Below are positions 8,714-16,891 of a DNA stretch of 64,000 nucleotides, in pieces. The notes under the pieces are model-generated. The model saw nothing but the letters and a program-made list of their open reading frames with translations, did not search any database and was not told the origin of the DNA. The translations under genes were made by a program, and so were the position numbers. The first letter of the stretch is position 1; each line of letters starts with the position of its first letter. The stretch comes from Marinococcus luteus (GTDB lineage Bacteria > Bacillota > Bacilli > Bacillales > Marinococcaceae): NCBI RefSeq assembly GCF_900106595.1, contig NZ_FNNC01000006.1, positions 62,001 through 126,000 on the forward strand, read 5' to 3'.

Positions 8714-8781
8714 CCTCGTATAGTTTGGGATCAGGCCCAAATGTCTCTACCCGGCCGCCGGAAAATGGCTGGACTACGAGG
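8714..8781 (+). promoter_or_regulatory. Guanine (purine-class) riboswitch aptamer upstream of guaA
   Basis: A three-way junction can be drawn directly. P1 is CCTCGTA (8714-8720) with TACGAGG (8775-8781). P2 is TTTGGG with CCCAAA around an ATCAGG loop. J2/3 is TCTCTACC, and P3 is CCGGCC with GGCTGG. The core ends GGACTACG, placing C at the specificity position (equivalent to C74 of xpt), which indicates guanine or hypoxanthine rather than adenine. The L3 loop (GCCGGAAAAT) differs slightly from the usual CCGTAAAT. Together with the downstream terminator it should switch guaA off when guanine is plentiful. Confidence 0.93.
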
Positions 8782-8831
8782 GCAGTGAAGGACAGACGGC
8801 GACAGAAGCCCCGCCATTTGTCTCCAGTCAT

Positions 8832-8867
8832 AAAGCTGCTTTCGTATAATGCGAGAGCAGCTTTTTT
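8832..8867 (+). terminator. Riboswitch-controlled terminator of guaA leader
   Basis: AAAGCTGCT (8832-8840) pairs with AGCAGCTTT, followed by a T run to 8867. Its 5' arm and loop (CTGCTTTCGTA, 8836-8846) can instead pair with the P1 3' strand and the following bases (TACGAGGGCAG, 8775-8785): 11 pairs including two G-U. That gives a mutually exclusive antiterminator, so guanine binding favours termination. Confidence 0.85.
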
Positions 8868-9002
8868 GGTCTGTAAAAAATACTTTCATTGAAGTATTTG
8901 ACGTACGCCCGGTAATCGAAAACAGATAGTTGCCCGGAAGCGGGCATTCCTTTAAAGTGAACCTTGCACGTACATATTTGAAAACAGTTAGGGGTAGAAG
9001 CG

Positions 9003-10547
9003 ATGAGTGTAGGAAATATCAGTGAAACGATTATTGTTCTGGACTTTGGCGGCCAGTATAATCAATTGATTACACGCAGGATCAGAGATCTCGGTGTTTT
9101 TAGTGAACTCCATCCGAACACGATCAGTGCAGAAAAAATTAAAGAATTGAATCCGGCGGGGATTATTTTTTCCGGCGGGCCGAACAGCGCGTATGTCGAA
9201 GGTGCGCTCACCTGCGATCCAGCTATTTTTGACCTGGATATTCCTATTCTGGGTATCTGCTACGGGATGCAGCTGATGACACTGCATTACGGCGGAAAAG
9301 TGGAAAAAGCCCAGCACCGGGAGTATGGTAAGGCTGATATCCATGTGCAGGCGAATCCAGTATTATTTGAAGGGCTGCCGAAAACCCAGAGCGTGTGGAT
9401 GAGTCATGGTGACTTAATTGTCGAGCCGCCGGAAGGTTTTACGGTGGACGCGACCAACCCATCATGCCCGGTAGCTTCGATGAGTGCTCCGGAGAAGAAA
9501 ATGTACGGCGTTCAGTTCCATCCCGAAGTACGCCACACCCAGTTTGGTGATGACATGCTGAAAAACTTTGCCTACCGGGTCTGCGGATGCTCGAATGAAT
9601 GGACGATGGCCAACTTTATCGATGAGCAGGTGGCAATTATCCGGGAACAGGTGGGCAGCCGTAATGTGCTGTGTGCGTTGAGTGGCGGTGTGGACAGTTC
9701 GGTAGCTGCTGCTCTTGTCCACAGAGCGATCGGAGATCAGCTCACATGCATGTTTATTGATCACGGCCTGCTTCGTAAAGAGGAAGCGACAGGTGTCATG
9801 GAGTCTCTCGGACGTGGATTCCAAATGAACATTGTGAAAATTGACGCAGCCAAACGTTTCCTCGATCAACTCGAGGGAGTGAGTGATCCAGAGCAAAAAC
9901 GGAAGATTATCGGAAATGAATTTATATACGTGTTTGAAGAAGAGGCAGGAAAGCTTGAAAACGTGGATTTTCTTGTCCAGGGCACGCTGTATACAGACGT
10001 CATTGAAAGTGGTACGGATACAGCACAGACGATCAAGTCCCACCATAATGTCGGCGGACTGCCGGAAGATATGAAATTTGATCTGATCGAGCCTTTAAAT
10101 ACGCTGTTTAAAGATGAAGTCCGCAAGCTCGGAACGGAGCTGGGAGTGCCGGATGAAATCGTGTGGCGTCAGCCGTTCCCGGGGCCGGGACTCGGTATTC
10201 GTGTACTCGGGGAAATTACAGAGCAGAAGCTCGAAATTGTCCGGGAATCGGATTATATTTTACGGGAAGAAATCAAGAATGCCGGTCTTGACCGTGAGAT
10301 CTGGCAGTACTTTACGGCGCTTCCGGATATGAGAAGCGTGGGCGTAATGGGAGACAGCCGGACATATGATTACACTGTCGGCATCCGTGCGGTAACTTCT
10401 ATTGACGGTATGACTTCGGACTGGGCCCGTATTCCATATGACGTTCTCGAAAAAATTTCCACCAGAATTGTCAATGAGGTGCAGCACGTCAACCGTGTAG
10501 TATACGATGTTACGTCCAAGCCGCCTTCGACCATTGAATGGGAGTAG
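9003..10547 (+). CDS. guaA: GMP synthase (glutamine-hydrolysing)
   Basis: 514 residues, the standard length. Converts XMP, ATP and glutamine to GMP in the cytoplasm. An N-terminal class I glutamine amidotransferase has nucleophile Cys86 (GICYGMQ) and [11 protein letters not shown] with the catalytic His and Glu. It is followed by the PP-loop ATP pyrophosphatase (SGGVDSS) and the C-terminal dimerisation domain ending in [12 protein letters not shown] 9003 has AGGGGT upstream. It is preceded by a guanine riboswitch with terminator, giving direct end-product control, and followed 88 bases later by pbuG, as in B. subtilis. Confidence 0.98.
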   Translation: MSVGNISETIIVLDFGGQYNQLITRRIRDLGVFSELHPNTISAEKIKELNPAGIIFSGGPNSAYVEGALTCDPAIFDLDIPILGICYGMQLMTLHYGGKVEKAQHREYGKADIHVQANPVLFEGLPKTQSVWMSHGDLIVEPPEGFTVDATNPSCPVASMSAPEKKMYGVQFHPEVRHTQFGDDMLKNFAYRVCGCSNEWTMANFIDEQVAIIREQVGSRNVLCALSGGVDSSVAAALVHRAIGDQLTCMFIDHGLLRKEEATGVMESLGRGFQMNIVKIDAAKRFLDQLEGVSDPEQKRKIIGNEFIYVFEEEAGKLENVDFLVQGTLYTDVIESGTDTAQTIKSHHNVGGLPEDMKFDLIEPLNTLFKDEVRKLGTELGVPDEIVWRQPFPGPGLGIRVLGEITEQKLEIVRESDYILREEIKNAGLDREIWQYFTALPDMRSVGVMGDSRTYDYTVGIRAVTSIDGMTSDWARIPYDVLEKISTRIVNEVQHVNRVVYDVTSKPPSTIEWE

Positions 10548-10551
10548 GGGC

Positions 10552-10582
10552 TTGCGCCGTGAGCGCTTAGTTAGTATATAAT
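10552..10582 (+). promoter_or_regulatory. Possible pbuG promoter
   Basis: TATAAT at 10577-10582 with TTGCGC at 10552-10557, a 19-base spacer. No purine aptamer can be drawn in this 88-base gap, so pbuG may be served by this weak promoter or by readthrough from guaA. Confidence 0.4.
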
Positions 10583-10635
10583 AGAATCAGAGAGAGTTTT
10601 GCCTGGGGAGAGGAAAGAGAGGAAGAGATAAGAGG

Positions 10636-11949
10636 ATGGATCGTTTTTTTGAATTTACAAAGAATGAGACGAACTACAAGAAAGAATCGTTAGCCGGTTT
10701 AACGACTTTCCTTGCGATGGCGTATATTTTATTCGTCAACCCCAGTATTTTAGCCGAAGCCGGAATGAATGAGTCCGCTGTGTTTGTAGCGACAGCACTG
10801 GCAGCGGCCATTGGGACACTGATTATGGGACTGCTTGCCAGGTATCCGATAGCTCTGGCACCGGGGATGGGGCTCAATGCCTTTTTTACATATTCCGTTG
10901 TGCTGACAATGGGGATTCCCTGGGAGCTTGCTTTGTTTGGGGTATTCTGCTCCGGGATAATCTTTATCGGTTTAACGACATTTGGCATTAGAGAGAAAAT
11001 TATTAACGCGATTCCGGAAGAGCTGAAATACGCTGTTTCTGCCGGTATTGGACTGTTTATTGCTTTTGTCGGACTGCAGGGAGCGCAAATAGTGGTGGCT
11101 GACGAGTCTACTCTCGTCACGCTTGGCACACTTACCTCCGGACCGGCTGCTCTTGCGGCGTTCGGGCTGCTTGTTACCGTTATACTGATGACCCTGGGCG
11201 TTCGCGGAGGTATTTTTTACGGGATGGTGATTACAGCTCTGGCGGGCATTTTGGTCGGGCAGATTCAGCCTCCGGGCCAGATTGTCTCCGGGGTGCCTAG
11301 TATCGCGCCGACATTCGGGGCTGCTTTCACCTCTCTTACCGATTTTTCGTGGGATTCAAGCTTTATTATTGGATTTATCGTTGTTGTTCTTACGTTTTTA
11401 TTTGTAGACTTTTTTGATACAGCCGGAACTTTGTTCGCAGTAGCCAACCAGGCCGGCTTCGTAAAAGACAACAAACTGCCGCGTGCCGGGCGGGCACTGG
11501 TGGCGGATTCATCTGCTACCGTAATCGGCTCGATTCTGGGAACATCTACAACGACAGCATACATTGAGTCCTCAGCCGGCGTAGCTGTCGGAGGGCGTAC
11601 CGGCTTCGCTTCGATAATTACGGCGCTGTTGTTTCTTGCCGCTTTGTTTTTCTCGCCGCTTCTCGGCGTGGTAACAAGTGCCGTAACGGCTCCGGCTCTT
11701 ATTATTGTAGGGGCATTGATGGTATCGTCGCTTCGCTTAATTGAGTGGCAGCGTCTCGAAATTGCTGTGCCGGCTTTTTTAACCGTCGTTTCGATGCCGC
11801 TCACCTACAGTATCGCGACCGGGATTGCCATGGGCTTTATCTTCTATCCGATCACGATGGTGCTGACTGGAAGAGGGAAGCAGCTGAACCCGATTATGTA
11901 CGCTTTGTTTTTTGTATTTATCATCTTTTTTCTGTTTTTAACACCGTAG
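10636..11949 (+). CDS. pbuG: NCS2/AzgA-type guanine-hypoxanthine permease
   Basis: 437 residues with about 12-14 hydrophobic segments. It opens with ESLAGLTTFLAMAYILFVNP, a hallmark of the AzgA-like branch of the NCS2 family, and carries FVDFFDTAGTLFAVA and the conserved TTTAYIESSAGVAVGGRTG segment. It imports guanine and hypoxanthine by proton symport. ATG 10636 lies after a purine-rich leader (GGAAGAG region). It follows guaA as in B. subtilis but, unlike pbuG there, has no riboswitch of its own. A strong terminator follows. Confidence 0.93.
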   Translation: MDRFFEFTKNETNYKKESLAGLTTFLAMAYILFVNPSILAEAGMNESAVFVATALAAAIGTLIMGLLARYPIALAPGMGLNAFFTYSVVLTMGIPWELALFGVFCSGIIFIGLTTFGIREKIINAIPEELKYAVSAGIGLFIAFVGLQGAQIVVADESTLVTLGTLTSGPAALAAFGLLVTVILMTLGVRGGIFYGMVITALAGILVGQIQPPGQIVSGVPSIAPTFGAAFTSLTDFSWDSSFIIGFIVVVLTFLFVDFFDTAGTLFAVANQAGFVKDNKLPRAGRALVADSSATVIGSILGTSTTTAYIESSAGVAVGGRTGFASIITALLFLAALFFSPLLGVVTSAVTAPALIIVGALMVSSLRLIEWQRLEIAVPAFLTVVSMPLTYSIATGIAMGFIFYPITMVLTGRGKQLNPIMYALFFVFIIFFLFLTP

Positions 11950-11956
11950 CAAACCG

Positions 11957-11994
11957 GCATGTGCTTCCTGAGGGAGGCACGTGCTTTTTGTTTT
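11957..11994 (+). terminator. Intrinsic terminator after pbuG
   Basis: GCATGTGCTTCC-TGAG-GGAGGCACGTGC stem-loop (one wobble or mismatch) followed by TTTTTGTTTT. Confidence 0.85.
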
Positions 11995-12057
11995 ATCTGC
12001 ATGGAATAAAGCTTTTGTGGGAATAGGGTAGAGGATCATTTTATGGAGGTGGAAAAT

Positions 12058-13053
12058 ATGAGCACATTTAAGGCGCTGGTCGTGGATAAAAACGATCAGG
12101 GAGAAGTTACAAAAGAAGTACGCACACTTGAGGAAAAGGATCTGCCTGAAGGCGACGTCACCATCGATGTACACTACTCGAGCATCAATTATAAAGACGG
12201 CATGGCAGCGGCGCCTGGAAGCCAGATTGCACAGGGTTATCCACTGGTTCCAGGCATCGATCTCGCCGGGGTTGTCGCCTCATCCAGTGATTCGAGGTAT
12301 CAGGAGGGCGACGAGGTGCTCGTCACAGGCTATGAGCTGGGCGTTGCCCATCACGGCGGCTATGCGGAAAAAGCAAGAGTGCCTGCCGACTGGATAGTAA
12401 AACTGCCGGAGGGGATGACCCCGAGAGAAGCCATGATTTTTGGCACAGCCGGTTTTACAGCAGGATTATCGGTCGTGCGCCTGGAAGAGGAAGGGGTCAG
12501 ACCGGACCAGGGCGAGGTCGTTGTAACCGGCGCTACTGGCGGCGTTGGAAGCATGGCTATAGCGATGCTTCACTCCCTCGGATATGACGTTGCAGCCGTT
12601 ACCGGGAACACTGAAGCCCATGATTACCTTCGGAATATCGGAGCGGGCCGTATCCTGTCCCGCGAAGACGTGAATCCGGATAAACGAAAGCCGCTCGGCA
12701 AGGCGATGTGGGCTGGTGCCGTGGATCCAGTTGGGGGAGAGACGCTTGCCTACCTGCTGAGTACAATGAAATATCACGGCACCGCAGCCGTCAGCGGACT
12801 TACCGGAGGGACAGACGTGCCTACGACGGTCCATCCGTTTATTTTACGCGGTGTCAATCTGGCTGGAATTGATTCTGTTTATTGTCCGGCAGAAAAAAGA
12901 CAGTATGTGTGGAACCGGCTCGCAGACGATCTGAAAATTCAATCACTGCTTGATACGATTGCGAGCGAGACCACCCTGGACGATTTGGCAGAGGATCTTG
13001 ACGCTATTTTGGAAAGCCGTATTCAGGGCCGCCGAATCGTCGCTTTGAAATAA
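12058..13053 (+). CDS. YhdH/YhfP family NADPH quinone oxidoreductase (acrylyl-CoA reductase-like)
   Basis: 331-residue zinc-free medium-chain dehydrogenase/reductase. The N-terminal GroES-like domain has YSSINYKDG and PGIDLAGVV. The Rossmann domain has VTGATGGVGSMA, the NADP-binding glycine motif of the YhdH/YhfP branch. These enzymes reduce quinones or acryloyl-CoA with NADPH. ATG 12058 is preferred over ATG 12043 because GGAGGT (12045-12050) lies 7 bases upstream and the family begins at this Met. It ends only 6 bases before the convergent 3-methyladenine glycosylase. The substrate cannot be told from sequence. Confidence 0.88.
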   Translation: MSTFKALVVDKNDQGEVTKEVRTLEEKDLPEGDVTIDVHYSSINYKDGMAAAPGSQIAQGYPLVPGIDLAGVVASSSDSRYQEGDEVLVTGYELGVAHHGGYAEKARVPADWIVKLPEGMTPREAMIFGTAGFTAGLSVVRLEEEGVRPDQGEVVVTGATGGVGSMAIAMLHSLGYDVAAVTGNTEAHDYLRNIGAGRILSREDVNPDKRKPLGKAMWAGAVDPVGGETLAYLLSTMKYHGTAAVSGLTGGTDVPTTVHPFILRGVNLAGIDSVYCPAEKRQYVWNRLADDLKIQSLLDTIASETTLDDLAEDLDAILESRIQGRRIVALK

Positions 13054-13059
13054 TAGAGC

Positions 13060-13656
13060 TCAGGCCCTCCATTTGGAAACGTAAGGATTTCCGGTTTCAA
13101 AGAATCGCCACGGGTAATGGCGTGCTTCGCCGCTTCCGGAAATACCGACGCGTGGGCCGTTTTCAACCGAAGGTTCACAATCTTTCGGTGACAGATACAG
13201 CGGCGGGTGATCAAGTTCATGCCCGTAGTAGCTCATATCAATGCCAAGCGCTTTCGTCAACTTGCCGGGGCCGTTTGTCTGCTGAATGCCGCGGACACGG
13301 TGCCGGCGTTTTTGAATGAGTTCAAGGCCTGCTACAGGCTCGACAGCGCGGATGAGGACAGCTTCCGGAGATTCCTCCACCCCGCTGACGATATTTAGAA
13401 GCGCATGGGTGTGCATCGTGTACATATATACGTGTCCCGGGGGAAAGAACATTACATCGGTCCGCTTTGTTCTGCGGTAATTGTAGCTGTGGGCAGCACG
13501 GTCCACGGGCCCTATATAGGCTTCCGTTTCAACGATCCTGCCGGCTGCAGGGCCCTCCGGTGTTTCATGAACGAGTACACAGCCGATCAGTGCCCGCGAT
13601 AGTTCGAGTGTCGGTTTTTCATAAAAGTCCTTTGGAACAACAGAATAAAGGGTCAT
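13060..13656 (-). CDS. DNA-3-methyladenine glycosylase (AAG/MPG family, YxlJ-like)
   Basis: 198 residues. Removes alkylated or deaminated purines (3-methyladenine, hypoxanthine) from DNA to start base excision repair. Family marks are ALIGCVLVHETPEG, AGRIVETEAYIGPVDRAAHS (with the catalytic Glu of VETEAY), MYTMHTHALLNIVSG and NGPGKLTKALGI. ATG 13656 with AAAGGA 8 bases upstream. It converges with the oxidoreductase gene without room for a terminator between them, and is divergent from the NERD gene across a 162-bp AT-rich gap. Confidence 0.92.
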   Translation of the reverse strand: MTLYSVVPKDFYEKPTLELSRALIGCVLVHETPEGPAAGRIVETEAYIGPVDRAAHSYNYRRTKRTDVMFFPPGHVYMYTMHTHALLNIVSGVEESPEAVLIRAVEPVAGLELIQKRRHRVRGIQQTNGPGKLTKALGIDMSYYGHELDHPPLYLSPKDCEPSVENGPRVGISGSGEARHYPWRFFETGNPYVSKWRA

Positions 13657-13818
13657 AGGAAAGAATCCTTTCTTTTGGTGTATACGAAAAGGAATATATT
13701 GATTATGATAGAAATATAATGTATATAGTTTTACATAGCGAATGAGAAGCGTTTTTTAGTGTACCAAATCCCAGGTTAAAGTAAAAATATTAAGGCAGGA
13801 GATGGAAGAGGTGCTTAT

Positions 13819-14706
13819 ATGGGTATAGCGGTCACAGTCATTATAGCTTTAATCATCATTGGAGCAGTCATTTTAATTCAGCGGGATCAGTATTTAAAAA
13901 AAGTCCGGCAGTACGATAGAAAAATGGAAGAAGAGATTGAAGGAAAAAGCTCGCAGTACCGTGAGGATATCCAGGCAATACGCGGCAAATATGAGGAAGA
14001 AAAAGGGAAACTGACGGATTACATTTATCATCTGGAGAAAATCTCGCGGGAACCGGAAGAAATGAAAACCCATGAACTGCTTCGAAGCATTAAAAATGAT
14101 CTTGTAGAAGCAAATCAGATTGCTGTGGATGAAATGTTGATTTCCGGACACGTATACGTGCCGCTGGATGAACGGACAGAGCTCTCGACCCGCCAGGTGG
14201 ATCACGTCGTTTTGACGAGCCGGGGGCTGTATGTGCTTGAAACGCAGAAATGGAAAGGCCATATTATTCACGGAGTCAGTAAACACAATGCCGGGACGCT
14301 TGATTTTGTGCTTGATACGCTGTACCCGGATGTCGAGGAAGACGTGGAAACGACGATGGTTTTTCAGAACACAAGCCGGGGACACGTTCGTTCAGGAACG
14401 TTTGAAGTACACGACAGTCCGATTGAGCATGCCAAAGCAACGGCTTCGATCACAGAAGATTTTCTTCGCAGGGAAAAGCACAATCCGGGTGAAGTTACGC
14501 CAATTATTTTCTTCGGCCATTCGAACACTCAGGATGACCGGTTTGTCCAGGACGTGTCGGTGGATGCTTATACTCATCGTTTTACGACAGAAGCAGCACT
14601 GCGCGCGTTCTTTCACGAGCAGTTTTCCCAGAATGAGCCTCTGTACTCCCAGGAGCAGCTTTATCAAATGGAGCGCTCCATCATTACGACAAATTACGTT
14701 TCATAG
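13819..14706 (+). CDS. Membrane-anchored NERD domain protein with coiled coil
   Basis: 295 residues. An N-terminal membrane helix (residues about 3-22, TVIIALIIIGAVILI) is followed by a charged coiled-coil region (about 28-95) and a nuclease-related NERD domain (about 105-215) with the QVDHVVLTSRGLYVLETQKWKG core. This core matches the D...E-x-K type metal site of restriction-like nucleases (Asp of VDHV, Glu and Lys or Gln of ETQKW). The usual ETK triplet reads ETQ, so activity is uncertain. NERD proteins are scattered across bacteria with unclear roles in DNA processing or defence. Single gene with its own terminator. The call is by domain only. Confidence 0.75.
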   Translation: MGIAVTVIIALIIIGAVILIQRDQYLKKVRQYDRKMEEEIEGKSSQYREDIQAIRGKYEEEKGKLTDYIYHLEKISREPEEMKTHELLRSIKNDLVEANQIAVDEMLISGHVYVPLDERTELSTRQVDHVVLTSRGLYVLETQKWKGHIIHGVSKHNAGTLDFVLDTLYPDVEEDVETTMVFQNTSRGHVRSGTFEVHDSPIEHAKATASITEDFLRREKHNPGEVTPIIFFGHSNTQDDRFVQDVSVDAYTHRFTTEAALRAFFHEQFSQNEPLYSQEQLYQMERSIITTNYVS

Positions 14707-14720
14707 ATCAGTATGCAGAA

Positions 14721-14752
14721 GCCGCCCGGGCAATCACCAGGGCGGTTTTTTT
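14721..14752 (+). terminator. Intrinsic terminator after the NERD gene
   Basis: GCCGCCC...GGGCGG stem (14722-14727 with 14740-14745) followed by seven T. Confidence 0.85.
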
Positions 14753-14909
14753 CGTTAAAATGCCAATTTATACTTTTTCCATGCCTCTGTAGAAAGCTTA
14801 AAAATTTTCTTCTTTAAAACAGTGGTATTTTTCTTGTATTTAGCTACTTTTGACACGGTTAAATAGTATATAATGGAAATAGATAATAACGGTTAGAAGG
14901 GATATTTTT

Positions 14910-16502
14910 ATGGTAAAACAGTATCAGCAAACCTTTATTGCAAATATTAAAAAGCAGTATACATACTTAGAACAAAGACAGTTTGCAGATTTTGATGAAA
15001 TGTACAGGTGGCTTCACACGATCAAAGGCACCGGTGCCACGATCGGCCTTGAGCAGGCGGCTGAAATGGCGGAGGAAGCGATGCAGTCCCTGGTGGGGAC
15101 AGAGAAACCTGGAAAAGAACAAAGAGTGTACGCAGAGAAAATCATGAACATGCTTGGGAAGGAAAACGAGGCGGAGAAGCTTTCCATTACCTATGATGCC
15201 TCTGAAGAAGAATCTTCATTTGTGCTTCTCGGGCATGTGTCGCTGCACGTTTTGTATGAGGTGAAGGAGCAGCTTGAAACGCTTGGCCATCACGTGCTGC
15301 TTGCTTCTGACCGGAGAAAGCTCATGGAAAAAATAGAGGAATTCCATCCGGAGATGGTGCTTATATCAGAAGATTTGGCCGTGCGGGGAAGCAGGACAAT
15401 CATTAAGCGTGTCAAAGACGCAGCGAGAGATGCTCTGCTGCCTGTCGCTGTATTTTGCAGCGGCGGAATAGACAGGGAGAGGGCGGATAAACTTTATGAA
15501 GACGGGGCATCCTTTGTGATCAAACCGCCGTATTCCACGGTGGAAATGGTGCAGGTCATTCACCGGCACCTGGAGTGGCAGGCCCCAATGAAAGAAGCGC
15601 TGACGGTGGACGAGCTTACGGGAGCCTATAACCGAAAAATGCTCGAAATGGAGGAATCCCGTCTATGGGCGGAATTTAAACGGAGCGGTAAGCCTTTTTC
15701 TATAGCGCTGACGGACCTTGATCACTTCAAGCAGATTAATGACAGCTATGGCCACGAGGAAGGAGATCAGGTGCTTAAATGGTTTGTCAGCCACATGTTT
15801 TCCCGGAAGCGTCCGAGTGATCATTTGATCCGCCTGGGCGGGGACGAATTTTTATTTATTTTTCAGCAGACCTTTTCTGAAGAAACGGAAAAGATTATGA
15901 AGCGTCTGCAGCACTCCTTTGCCGATTTTGTATCAGAGCGGCGTCTACCTTACCGGCTCGGGTTTACGGCAGGGACGTCAACAGCAACTGCCAATCACGC
16001 TTCCCTGCAGGTGCTGATCAATGAAGCAGATGCAGCCATGCTTAAAGCAAAGGATGCCGGCCGGAACACGGTCGTTTCCTATTCGGGCGAAACGACTATC
16101 GATCTCCCCTACATAAATGTATTTATCATCGATGATGATGAAGCGATGGCTTCCTTTGTTGCTGATCAGTTTCACCAGTTAAATATTGCAAGGTACCGGA
16201 TACGGACAACATATTTTTCATCTGGCGAAGCATTTTTTGAAGAAGAAAACTACGAACGCGGGCAGCGCTATTTTGTCGTGCTGGACGTTACCATGCCCGG
16301 AATGGATGGATTTGCAGTGCTTGAAAAGCTCCGGGGGAAATATCCGTCGAGCAACATGATCGTATTAATGCTTACAGGGAACCGGAACGAAGAGGATATT
16401 GTGCATGCGCTTGAACTCGGAGCCGATGATTATTTGATGAAGCCATTTCGAAAAGAAGAGCTGGTCGCACGTGCGAAACGATTGATTCAGCGGGTGCTTT
16501 AA
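14910..16502 (+). CDS. Diguanylate cyclase with Hpt, degenerate receiver, GGDEF and receiver domains
   Basis: 530 residues. Domain order: Hpt with phospho-accepting His36 (WLHTIKGTGATIG); a receiver-like domain (about 75-200) that lacks the acidic pair and has Ser where the phospho-Asp should be (VLISEDLAVRG) but keeps the Lys (VIKPP); a GGDEF cyclase (about 230-385) with intact GGDEF at 310-314 and an RxxD inhibitory site RPSD at 301-304; and a full receiver (about 405-530) with Asp459 (LDVTMPGMDG). It should make cyclic di-GMP under phosphorelay control with product inhibition. It begins a three-gene signalling operon; a receiver gene follows after 20 bases. A promoter-like TATAAT is near 14868. 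Confidence 0.9.
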   Translation: MVKQYQQTFIANIKKQYTYLEQRQFADFDEMYRWLHTIKGTGATIGLEQAAEMAEEAMQSLVGTEKPGKEQRVYAEKIMNMLGKENEAEKLSITYDASEEESSFVLLGHVSLHVLYEVKEQLETLGHHVLLASDRRKLMEKIEEFHPEMVLISEDLAVRGSRTIIKRVKDAARDALLPVAVFCSGGIDRERADKLYEDGASFVIKPPYSTVEMVQVIHRHLEWQAPMKEALTVDELTGAYNRKMLEMEESRLWAEFKRSGKPFSIALTDLDHFKQINDSYGHEEGDQVLKWFVSHMFSRKRPSDHLIRLGGDEFLFIFQQTFSEETEKIMKRLQHSFADFVSERRLPYRLGFTAGTSTATANHASLQVLINEADAAMLKAKDAGRNTVVSYSGETTIDLPYINVFIIDDDEAMASFVADQFHQLNIARYRIRTTYFSSGEAFFEEENYERGQRYFVVLDVTMPGMDGFAVLEKLRGKYPSSNMIVLMLTGNRNEEDIVHALELGADDYLMKPFRKEELVARAKRLIQRVL

Positions 16503-16522
16503 GCAGGGAAGGGTGGTAGAAA

Positions 16523-16891
16523 ATGTACAAAATACTGGTAGCCGACGATGCGGAAGTCCTGCGAATGCTTGTGGTGGACACATTGGAGGACGAAGAGGAA
16601 TATATCATTGACGAAGCGGCAGACGGGAAGGAAGCATACGAAAAAGCGGGCGCTGCTTCCTATGACCTTTTAATTATCGACAACATGATGCCTGAGTATA
16701 ACGGGGTGGAGGTTGTTTCCATGCTTCGAAAAGATGGCAGACTCGAAAATATGAAAACGCTGATGATCACAGCGAAATCCCGGGATAAAGACGAAGAGGA
16801 AGCGAGAAAAGCCGGTGTGACGGAATTTTTATCCAAGCCGTTCAGCCCGGCGCTGCTTATTACGATTGTGGAGGAGCTGCTGGATGCTTAA
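16523..16891 (+). CDS. Single-domain response regulator (CheY-like)
   Basis: 122-residue stand-alone receiver. The acidic pair is in LVADDAEV, phospho-Asp53 in LIIDNMMPE, a conserved Thr in MITAKS, and Lys in LSKPFSP. With no output domain it can act by shuttling phosphate, here plausibly between the hybrid kinase and the Hpt of the cyclase, or by binding a partner. Its last 8 bases overlap the start of the kinase gene, so the two are translationally coupled. Confidence 0.9.
   Translation: MYKILVADDAEVLRMLVVDTLEDEEEYIIDEAADGKEAYEKAGAASYDLLIIDNMMPEYNGVEVVSMLRKDGRLENMKTLMITAKSRDKDEEEARKAGVTEFLSKPFSPALLITIVEELLDA

Noticed and set aside
8714-8781. Adenine-specific reading of the guaA aptamer
   Set aside because: The specificity position is C (GGACTA), not U, and the gene context is guanine synthesis.
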